40,573 bases of DNA, taken from the NCBI GenBank assembly GCA_945827805.1, contig CALZOU010000008.1, forward strand, positions 1 through 40,573. Direction: 5' to 3'. The stretch comes from an uncultured Lachnospiraceae bacterium (GTDB lineage Bacteria > Bacillota > Clostridia > Lachnospirales > Lachnospiraceae). The notes under the pieces are model-generated. The model made no database searches and was not told the DNA's origin. It worked only from the letters and a program-made list of their open reading frames with translations. Below are positions 9,744 to 17,746 of this stretch, piece after piece (the first letter of the stretch is position 1; each line of letters begins with the position of its first letter). Both the position numbers and the translations under genes were made by a program.

Positions 9744-10885
9744 GTTTTTTGGAAGGCACCGTCCCCATTGACGTCGCTCTGTCGATATCGCATAGGCGAG
9801 ATTCCGTAAACCTTTCGAAACATATAAGAAAAATGATCACCACTGTTATATCCCACAAGCTCAGCGATGTGCTCAATGGATTCACGAGTATTCAAAAGAA
9901 GATCCCTGGCTTCGGTCAATCGAAAATTTGTGACAATATCAGAGAATGTGCGTCCTGTCGCAAGGCGAATCTGCTTGCTCATATATGAAGATTCATAGTG
10001 GAAAAGTTCAGCCAGAGAATCCAGGGTTACCGTGTGGTAATTTTTCTGGATGTACTGCAGGATGGACGGCATCATTTCCATGACGGTCAGGCGTCTTGTG
10101 TCAGCAATGGTCAGAACCATCTGTTCTAGGCTTCGGATAATGTGGATGTAGAGAATCTGAAGGTAATCGTTGAAAGCGATTTTTGACAGTGCATCTCTCT
10201 TTACAAATTCTGCAAATAAATGTTGGATCAGACTGCGTATTTCCGGACTTGCCGGCAGCTGAAAGTAGACAGGATCGCTCTGCAATTCAAAAAGTGATTT
10301 TCTGAAAAAAGCAGAGAGCGGATTATTCTGATAAATCAGAGCATGAAAATTTTTCTGAAATAAATTTGAGGGCGAGATAATCGTTATCACTAAATCTTCT
10401 GGCGTATTTTGAACACAGTACGGCAGACCCGGGGGGAGTATGAAAAGCTCTCCCCTTTTCATTTCCCTCTCAGATCTTTTCGTGATAAGACGACAGGTAC
10501 CCTTCATACAGTAGATGAGACAGAAATAGTCGACCGTGATCAGAGCCCCATCACTGTAGCAGGATTCTCTGTTTATCTGTATTAAATTGTGGGTGGATAA
10601 ACTGGTAACATTTTCTTGTCTGGTTCGTCTGACAAGGGAAATTTCAGATATCGGAATGGAAATCTGATCGATCAATTCCATAAGCTTATGGTCTGTTCTC
10701 AGATTCCATGACAAAAAATCAGGTGCAGAAGAAACACCGTGCTGAACCTGATCATGCGCTATTAGCTGTTGGATGGCATCGGTAAATGATAAACCTCGGC
10801 CTGTATTACGATAATGTTGTATTTTTTCTTGCTGTATCTGTCCAAACGTGATATATTCGGTAAAATCAGACGACATGATGTACAC
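9725..10885 (-). CDS. AraC-family transcriptional regulator with a repeat-derived C-terminal tail
   Basis: HTH IEHIAELVGYNSGDHFSYMFRKVYGISPMRYRQ followed by SDVNGDGAFQKTHLPIS; start could be 10876. Confidence 0.85.
   Translation of the reverse strand: MYIMSSDFTEYITFGQIQQEKIQHYRNTGRGLSFTDAIQQLIAHDQVQHGVSSAPDFLSWNLRTDHKLMELIDQISIPISEISLVRRTRQENVTSLSTHNLIQINRESCYSDGALITVDYFCLIYCMKGTCRLITKRSEREMKRGELFILPPGLPYCVQNTPEDLVITIISPSNLFQKNFHALIYQNNPLSAFFRKSLFELQSDPVYFQLPASPEIRSLIQHLFAEFVKRDALSKIAFNDYLQILYIHIIRSLEQMVLTIADTRRLTVMEMMPSILQYIQKNYHTVTLDSLAELFHYESSYMSKQIRLATGRTFSDIVTNFRLTEARDLLLNTRESIEHIAELVGYNSGDHFSYMFRKVYGISPMRYRQSDVNGDGAFQKTHLPIS
9757..9772 (-). repeat. Solo copy of the palindrome end sequence GTCAATGGGGACGGTG
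   Basis: 16 nt identical (inverted) to 13762-13777. Confidence 0.85.
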
Positions 10886-10944
10886 TTTTCATAAATATAG
10901 TATTTTGAAATTGCCAGATGACATAATGATAACAAAATATCTCG

Positions 10945-11713
10945 GATTTGTACACGAAGATTGCTGAAAGAAAGCGGTTATAATGCAATTCGAACAAGCC
11001 ACAATCCTATGAGCACTGCTTTGCTGGATGCCTGTGATAAATATGGCATGCTTGTAATGGATGAACTTTTTGATTGCTGGAGAGCCAAGAAGAATCCAGG
11101 GGATTATCATTTGTATTTTGAACATTGCTGGAAGGAAGATACAGCATCCGTGATACTTCGTGATCGTAATCATCCTTCGGTGGTCATGTACAGCATTGGC
11201 AATGAAATTGGTGAACGCGATGGCAGTGGACACGGGGCACAGATATCCCATGATCTGGCAGCCTATGTTCGAACACTGGACAATACCCGTGCGATCACAA
11301 ATGGTGTATGCATGATCTTTCTGGATGCAGGGGAATTCGGCGGGATTCTGGCAAATATATTCGGCAGTGGCGAAGAAATTGATTTTAAAGCGCTGCCAAA
11401 GGAAATTACAGAACTTCTGGCCAAAGGCGATCATTTGAAATGCGAACGTATTCAGGAATGTGAGCAGGATGTGGAAATTTATGAAATAAAGATGGTGGAT
11501 GCGCAGGGAAATCGTGTAGTCTGGTTCCAGGGTAAAATAAAGGCAGATATTCCCCAGGGAACAAAACTTATGGGCTTAGGTACAGGAAATCCCGTATCGG
11601 AAGAAGACTATTTCTCAGATACGTGCAGTTTATATGAAGGACGTGCATTGCTGGTGATTCGCAGAGATACTGTCTCTGCCGAGGTTCCTGTTGTTCGCCT
11701 TGCGGAAGAATAA
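10945..11713 (+). pseudogene. GH2 beta-galactosidase/glucuronidase remnant (5' truncated, internal in-frame deletion)
   Basis: LLKESGYNAIRTSHNPMSTALLDACDKYGMLVMDELFD...HPSVVMYSIGNEIGE aligns with the intact GH2 at 17747-20173, but the N-terminal domains and nucleophile region are absent; frame begins mid-domain with no RBS. Confidence 0.85.
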
Positions 11714-11745
11714 ATACTTGACTGGGAATAAATGGAGGAAGGATA

Positions 11746-13755
11746 ATGGTTTTTTATGTTGATGCAAATACAATAAAAGAAGGAGATGGTTCTAGAAACA
11801 ATCCGTTTCGGAGGATTCAGCAGGCAGCAGATATTGCACAGGCAGGGGATACCGTATATGTAATGCCGGGTATCTATCGTGAAAATGTGAATCCGGCGAA
11901 TGCGGGAAAAGAGGATGCAAGAATCACATATATCTCTGTGGAACCACTTGCAGCTGTGATCAAAGGTTCAGAGCGGGTGAAAAACTGGAAACAGTTAGAA
12001 GATCATGTGTGGAAGATATCTGTTCCGAACGGCATGTTTACAGAGCGCAATCCATTTACGACGCTGATCAGCGGAGACTGGTATATGGCCAATTGTATCG
12101 CACACACCGGTGATGTATATCTGAATGGAAAGTCAATGTATGAAGTTACGGATCTTCAAAAAGTTTATCAGCCGGAAATGTCAAAGGGCTCATGGGATCC
12201 TGATTTTTCATTATTTACATGGTATACCTGTCAGGATGAAGCTGCGGATATGACAGTTATCTATGCAAACTTCCGGGGAATGGATCCAAATCAGGAGGAA
12301 GTGGAAATATCCTGTCGTCAGGCCTGCTTTTATCCGAAAGAAGAAGGAAGAAACTTTATTACTTTTTCAGGATTTAAGGTAACGCAGGCGGCAACACAGT
12401 GGGCACCTCCTACGGCTTTGCAGGAGGGAATGATCGGTCCCCATTGGTCCATGGGATGGATCATTGAAGATTGTGATATTTCAGAATCCAAGTGCAGCGG
12501 TATTTCACTGGGCAAATATTATCAACCGGAAAATGATAATAAATGGCTTCATAAAAAATATAAAGACGGAACGCAGACAGAGCGCGACTGTATCTGTCAG
12601 GCACTTCGTGAAGGATGGTCAAAGTATAGAATAGGTCATCATATTGTACGACATTGCAATATTCACGATTGTGGTCAGACGGGTATAGTCGGACACTTGG
12701 GTGGTGTTTTTTCTTTGATAGAAGATAATCATATCCATCATATTAACAATAAACAGAATCTTGCAGGGGCAGAGATCGGCGGTATCAAGATGCATGCGGC
12801 CATCGATGTTATATATCGCAGAAATCATATTCACCATTGTACCAGAGGAATCTGGCTGGATTGGCAGGCACAGGGTACACGATTGACACAGAATTTCTTC
12901 CATCATAACACTTTGCCATATTTACGTGAGGATGCGCAACCCGGACTGGAACTGTTTCAGGCTCTGGGGGAGGATGTCTTTATCGAAGTGTCACACGGAC
13001 CAACACTTCTGGACAATAATATATTTCTGTCAGCCCGAGCACTTAAACTGGCTGCACAGGGAGTTGCCTGCGTTCATAATCTGATCGGAGGATCTATTGC
13101 AGCGATAGGAACAGGAACAGACAATGGTGCGCCGAACAAACCTTCACCGCGTTATACACCATATCATGTACCGCATCAGACCGAACTTGCAGGATTTATG
13201 ACGATACTTCACGGTGATGACCGATTCTACAACAATATTTTTGTCCAGCAGGATGTTAAACCGGCGCTTCGTATGGTAGAAAAACTTATGAGCAGCGACG
13301 GAAACATGTGGGATGACGGCTGTGTTACCGTCGGACTTGATCGTTTGAATGAATTTCCGACATTCGAAGAATGGGATCGGCAGTTTGAAGGATACTGTGG
13401 AATGGGAGTCCCGGAAAGTGATAAATACTATGATTATTTACCGGTATGGGCTGCGGGAAATATATATTTCAATGGGGCAAAGCCGTGGAAAAATGAATCC
13501 GATGCCTTACTCATGGAGCAGGAGCATATTGAAATAGCTGTGACAGAACAGGACGGCACCTGTACAATAAAAACAAACCTGTGGGATCATTTGCCGAAAG
13601 GAACATGCAAAAGAATGAACACCGAGTCACTGGGAATGGCATTTGAACCGGAACAGTATTTCGAAAATCCGGATGGGACAGCCATTATCTTTGATGTGGA
13701 CTATGACGGACGGGTGAGAGGCGAGAATACTACTGCCGGTCCGTGGGAAGTATAG
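11746..13755 (+). CDS. GH120-like beta-xylosidase (right-handed parallel beta-helix)
   Basis: YANFRGMDPNQEEVEISCRQACFYP; QAATQWAPPTALQEGMIGPHWSMGWIIEDCDI; GQTGIVGHLGGVFS; GIKMHAAIDVIYRRNHIHHCTRGIWLDWQAQGTRLTQN, matching recalled GH120 (XylC-type) sequence. Confidence 0.82.
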   Translation: MVFYVDANTIKEGDGSRNNPFRRIQQAADIAQAGDTVYVMPGIYRENVNPANAGKEDARITYISVEPLAAVIKGSERVKNWKQLEDHVWKISVPNGMFTERNPFTTLISGDWYMANCIAHTGDVYLNGKSMYEVTDLQKVYQPEMSKGSWDPDFSLFTWYTCQDEAADMTVIYANFRGMDPNQEEVEISCRQACFYPKEEGRNFITFSGFKVTQAATQWAPPTALQEGMIGPHWSMGWIIEDCDISESKCSGISLGKYYQPENDNKWLHKKYKDGTQTERDCICQALREGWSKYRIGHHIVRHCNIHDCGQTGIVGHLGGVFSLIEDNHIHHINNKQNLAGAEIGGIKMHAAIDVIYRRNHIHHCTRGIWLDWQAQGTRLTQNFFHHNTLPYLREDAQPGLELFQALGEDVFIEVSHGPTLLDNNIFLSARALKLAAQGVACVHNLIGGSIAAIGTGTDNGAPNKPSPRYTPYHVPHQTELAGFMTILHGDDRFYNNIFVQQDVKPALRMVEKLMSSDGNMWDDGCVTVGLDRLNEFPTFEEWDRQFEGYCGMGVPESDKYYDYLPVWAAGNIYFNGAKPWKNESDALLMEQEHIEIAVTEQDGTCTIKTNLWDHLPKGTCKRMNTESLGMAFEPEQYFENPDGTAIIFDVDYDGRVRGENTTAGPWEV

Positions 13756-13763
13756 AATAATGT

Positions 13764-13858
13764 CAATGGGGACGGTGTTTTCCGGCTTTTTTAGTGTCCC
13801 ATGTGGTCATAGATTCCACATGGGACACTAAAAAAGTCGGAAAACACCGTCCCCATTG
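13764..13858. repeat. Near-perfect palindrome, 43-nt arms, 9-nt loop (REP/REPIN-like)
   Basis: Arms 13764-13806 and 13816-13858 differ at one position (a G.T wobble); loop tcatagatt. Confidence 0.95.
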
Positions 13859-13872
13859 GCTTACCCATTGAC

Positions 13873-16131
13873 TTACAGTCTGTTCAGCTCGTCCAGTCTG
13901 GCTGAAAGCTCATCTTTGGAAACGAGACCGAAAGTAAGCACATTCCGAAGCGGCATGGAAGCTACCATAGCCATACTCATGTCATCGGATACAGCTTCAT
14001 CAGAATCACCATTTCCAGCGCCGAAAAATGCATCGAGACGGCGTTTCATCTCAAGACCGAAATCGCGGGATCGCGGATCCGAAATGAGTTCGCCCAACGT
14101 AGAGTTGGCATGCAGCTTCAGAGGCAGCAGGGGAGCGCCTGAAAGCTGGACGGATACTGTCTGACGGATGTCTCTGGAAGACGCTCCGACCATGATCTGA
14201 TAGGTTCCGTCAGCGGCATACCAGTCGTGGAGGTCTGTACAGTACCAGGAAAAGCTGCGGCGATCCAGATTAAAAGTAACAGTTTTGGTTTCGCCCGGTT
14301 CCAGAGATACTTTTTCAAAACCTTTCAGCTCCTTTAAGGGGCGGCGGCATGCTTTGGTGCAGTCCTGAACATAGAGCTGTACGATTTCTTTGCCCAAACG
14401 GTCACCGGTGTTGGTGACATCTACAGTAACCTGCATGATTCCGTCGGAAGCAAAGTCACTGTCATCGACCTTGAGATGATCGTAGGAAAAAGACGTATAG
14501 GAAAGGCCATGGCCAAAGGGGAAAGCAACATCCATTTCTTTGGCATCGTAATAACGGTATCCTACGAAAATACCTTCTGCGTAATTCACATGTTCGCCGT
14601 CACCAAAATTCAGATAAGAAGGATTGTCGGAGAGTTTAAGAGGCAGAGTTTCTGCCAGCTTTCCGGAAGGATTAACTTTGCCATAAAGAATATTGATTTC
14701 GGCTTCACCGACAGCCTGCCCTCCCAGATATGCTTCAAGAATCGCAGGCACCTGATCTTTCCAGGGCATTTCCACCGGAGCACCGTTATGCAGTACGATG
14801 ATTACATTGGACTGCACTTTTAAAATTTCCCGGATCAACAGATTCTGGCAGGCAGGAAGCTGCATATGAGCACGGTCATAGCCTTCGGATTCAAAGCTTT
14901 CTGGAAGTCCGGCAAAAATTACAACTTTGTCAGCTTCCGCTGCGGCAGATACTGCCTGACGGGCAAGCTCATCCTGATATACATCTTCTGTATTGGAAAA
15001 ACCTTCAATGTAAGTGATCTCTGCTACATCTTTTACAGCCTCCAGAGCACTTGACACTTTATAACTGTTGATATGAGAGCTTCCGCCTCCCTGATAACGC
15101 GGATGAGCGGCAAATCCACCGATGAACACAACTTTTTCTTCGGGGGACAGCGGAAGTATCTGATCTTCATTTTTAAGAAGAACCATAGAGTTTTCTGCAA
15201 TTTTTTGTGCCATCTCATGATCTTTATCCAATGTAAAATTCTGAGTTTCTCTGTGATCTGTCCAGTCAAAGACAACATTCAGGATGCGTTCAACGGCCTG
15301 ATCCAGTATTTCCATGGACAATTCTCCGTTATTAACTGCACGAACGATCTCAGCATCATTAATACCATTAGAAGAAGGCATTTCCAGTTCAAGGCCGGCT
15401 TTCAGAGCTTCCACACGGTCATTTACCGCACCCCAGTCAGACATGACATAGCCTTCAAAGTTCCATTCATCCCTCAAAACTTCGGTGAGGAGCCATGGGT
15501 TTTCAGAGGCGAAAACTCCATTGACGCGGTTATAGGAACACATAACGGTTTTTGGCTGGGCCTCTTTGACAGCAGTTTCAAATCCCGGTAGATAGATTTC
15601 GCGAAGCGTTCGTTCATCCACATCTGAGGAGGCACTCATACGGTTAAATTCCTGATTGTTTGCTGCAAAATGTTTGATGGATGTACCTACATGATGCTTT
15701 TGTACACCTTTGATAAAAGCTGCAGCAGTTTCACCGGTCAGATAAGGATCCTCCGAATAATATTCAAAGTTGCGTCCACAAAGGGGGGAGCGCTTGATAT
15801 TGACAGCCGGTCCAAGAACTACAGATACATCGTTAGCCTGTGCTTCTTTACCTATGGCATCACCGAAATCTTCCATCAGTTTTCTGTCGAAAGAGCAGGC
15901 AGACAGTACCGCCGGTGGAAAGCAGACAGCTTTAATACTTTCGTTAATGCCGAGATGATCTCCTTTTTCATCCTGCTTACGCAATCCATGAGGGCCATCA
16001 CAGACCATCACGCTGGGGATACCCAGACGATCCACAGCCTTGGTATGCCAGAAATCAAGTCCGGAACAAAGCCCGGCTTTCTCTTCCAGGGTCATCTGCT
16101 GGATAAGGGTTTTCAGATCTCTTTTCATCAT
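13873..16131 (-). CDS. GH3 beta-glucosidase/xylosidase, canonical with C-terminal FnIII-like domain
   Basis: GYVMSDWGAV nucleophile motif, KHFAANNQE, CDGPHGLR; start at MMKRDLKTL after ggagacctt. Confidence 0.92.
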   Translation of the reverse strand: MMKRDLKTLIQQMTLEEKAGLCSGLDFWHTKAVDRLGIPSVMVCDGPHGLRKQDEKGDHLGINESIKAVCFPPAVLSACSFDRKLMEDFGDAIGKEAQANDVSVVLGPAVNIKRSPLCGRNFEYYSEDPYLTGETAAAFIKGVQKHHVGTSIKHFAANNQEFNRMSASSDVDERTLREIYLPGFETAVKEAQPKTVMCSYNRVNGVFASENPWLLTEVLRDEWNFEGYVMSDWGAVNDRVEALKAGLELEMPSSNGINDAEIVRAVNNGELSMEILDQAVERILNVVFDWTDHRETQNFTLDKDHEMAQKIAENSMVLLKNEDQILPLSPEEKVVFIGGFAAHPRYQGGGSSHINSYKVSSALEAVKDVAEITYIEGFSNTEDVYQDELARQAVSAAAEADKVVIFAGLPESFESEGYDRAHMQLPACQNLLIREILKVQSNVIIVLHNGAPVEMPWKDQVPAILEAYLGGQAVGEAEINILYGKVNPSGKLAETLPLKLSDNPSYLNFGDGEHVNYAEGIFVGYRYYDAKEMDVAFPFGHGLSYTSFSYDHLKVDDSDFASDGIMQVTVDVTNTGDRLGKEIVQLYVQDCTKACRRPLKELKGFEKVSLEPGETKTVTFNLDRRSFSWYCTDLHDWYAADGTYQIMVGASSRDIRQTVSVQLSGAPLLPLKLHANSTLGELISDPRSRDFGLEMKRRLDAFFGAGNGDSDEAVSDDMSMAMVASMPLRNVLTFGLVSKDELSARLDELNRL

Positions 16132-16377
16132 AAGGTCTCCTTTGATTATGATAATTTTTGTAATCAGATATGCGAACAGGATTCGCAATTTCCTGATGTT
16201 ATCGCTATATTTATTTTACTGGAGAATAATGAAAAGTTCCATGTCATATCTTTTTTGAAACACGACCTTTTTTATTCCTCTGGTCTCTTGTGTTAGATTT
16301 CTTAAGTAAGTGAGCGAGGCAAAACTACGAACAGAAATTCCAAACCAGCATATCCAAACGTAGAGATCAAGGCCCAT

Positions 16378-17190
16378 CTACGAACAAAACTCCCCATTCT
16401 CTTTCAGCATCTTCCTGTATTCCCGCGGCGGCATACGGTAGCGCTCTTTGAACACACGATTAAAAGTGCGCTGGCTGTCAAAGCCTGAGCTGTAGCAGAT
16501 ATCGGTAAGGGATTCAGAGGTATACTGCATCATACCAACTGCGTAGTCCAGCCGCATTCTGTTAATAAACTGATTGAAGTTAACGTGAAAGGTTCCGGAA
16601 AAAACCCGGGAGACCTGGAACGGACTGTATCCGAGCGCTTTACCTATGATTTCCAGAGACAGATTTTCACGATAATGGTCGGCGATATAGGAAACCGTGC
16701 GGTAAATAATATCGTCACTGCCAACGCTTTCTTTGTCGGCCATAGTCAGATGTGGAATAGCACGGGCAAGGATCAGCTGAATAAAGCAGAGATTGATCGT
16801 ACCGGCTTCTTCCTCAGCCGGATCATCAATAAGAGCCCTCAGGGCATAGGCGATGTCCGGATGGACATTTTCAGCTGGAATGACCGGATCTGTGGGACAA
16901 AGATGTGTCAGAGTGTCCTGATACACTCCTGCCAGAGTAGTTTTTGCCAACAGAGAGATAACCCGGTTTCTGTCTTGACTAAACACCTGATAATGATGGA
17001 TCAGATGGGGAAAGATAAGAGCAACATCTCCACTGTGCAGTTCAAAAAGTTGTTCACCGACACCTACGATCATGGATCCTTCCAGCATATACAGGATTTC
17101 CAGGTCAGGATGTACGTGAGGTGGAATATGCTGTGGCTCTCTGCGGCGTATGCGCAGTTCTTCCTCTGTCTGAATAAAATGAAGATGCAT
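16378..17190 (-). CDS. AraC-family transcriptional regulator with N-terminal cupin
   Basis: HVHPDLEILYMLEGSMIVGVGEQLFELHSGDVALIFP; HTH DICYSSGFDSQRTFNRVFKERYRMPPREYRKM. Confidence 0.9.
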   Translation of the reverse strand: MHLHFIQTEEELRIRRREPQHIPPHVHPDLEILYMLEGSMIVGVGEQLFELHSGDVALIFPHLIHHYQVFSQDRNRVISLLAKTTLAGVYQDTLTHLCPTDPVIPAENVHPDIAYALRALIDDPAEEEAGTINLCFIQLILARAIPHLTMADKESVGSDDIIYRTVSYIADHYRENLSLEIIGKALGYSPFQVSRVFSGTFHVNFNQFINRMRLDYAVGMMQYTSESLTDICYSSGFDSQRTFNRVFKERYRMPPREYRKMLKENGEFCS

Positions 17191-17284
17191 AATAAAACTC
17201 CTTTTTGCAAGATTTGGCTAATAAATAATGGATTTTGACAAGAAGTATACTGCTCATCGGAATATAATGCAACTGTAAACAAAA

Positions 17285-17356
17285 GTAACTGTTCAGAACA
17301 GACCGAATCACATGCTGCGAGGGTCGCAGTCATATCTTTGAAGGTACTGAACAGAT
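17285..17356 (+). repeat. Interspersed intergenic element, copy B (short, TIR-bounded)
   Basis: GTAACTGTTCAGAACAGACCGAATCAC...GGTACTGAACAGATAC; ends are imperfect inverted repeats. Confidence 0.65.
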
Positions 17357-17393
17357 ACAATCAAAAATACAAAGAAAGCATGAGGTAAGAATT

Positions 17394-17477
17394 ATGTTAA
17401 AGAAAATCAGAAAATATTTTGAAGAGAGTATGCTGGAACTTGGTAAACTTATGAGCTACTCTAATATTTATCGTTAA
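17394..17477 (+). CDS. Small 27-aa ORF, MLKKIRKYFEESMLELGKLMSYSNIYR
   Basis: ATG preceded by gaggtaagaatt (SD); below the length limit of the ORF track. Confidence 0.4.
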   Translation: MLKKIRKYFEESMLELGKLMSYSNIYR

Positions 17478-17536
17478 TTTGTTTCAAACTTTGACTAGTG
17501 TAAAGATATGCAGAAGAGGATTGAACAAATAAAATG

Positions 17537-17571
17537 AAGGTCATCACGCTAATTGGCTGTGATGACCTTTC
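17537..17571 (+). terminator. Terminator-like hairpin after the small ORF
   Basis: aaggtcatcac gctaattggct gtgatgacctt tctc; weak T-tract. Confidence 0.55.
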
Positions 17572-17746
17572 TCAATTTACAAGAGAAATAAGAACACAAG
17601 GATCAGGATGCATGATTCTTGTCCCTGAATCTGTGCCTGGCTCTTCTGATAAATAAAAAGAAAAGTCGGATTCTTCCCAAAATATGCCGTGGTATTTTCG
17701 GCTTTTTTTTAATATGATTATCCAAACAATACAGGAGGAGAATGAG

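Noticed and set aside
16327-16387. Short direct repeat CTACGAACA flanking the AraC 3' end
   Set aside because: Only about 9 nt and without further symmetry; could easily occur by chance.
17668-17712. Second copy of the large palindrome (gtcgga...ttttcggcttttttt)
   Set aside because: Resemblance is limited to the T-rich part; it lacks the GGGGACGGTG end and is better read as a weak terminator-like sequence.
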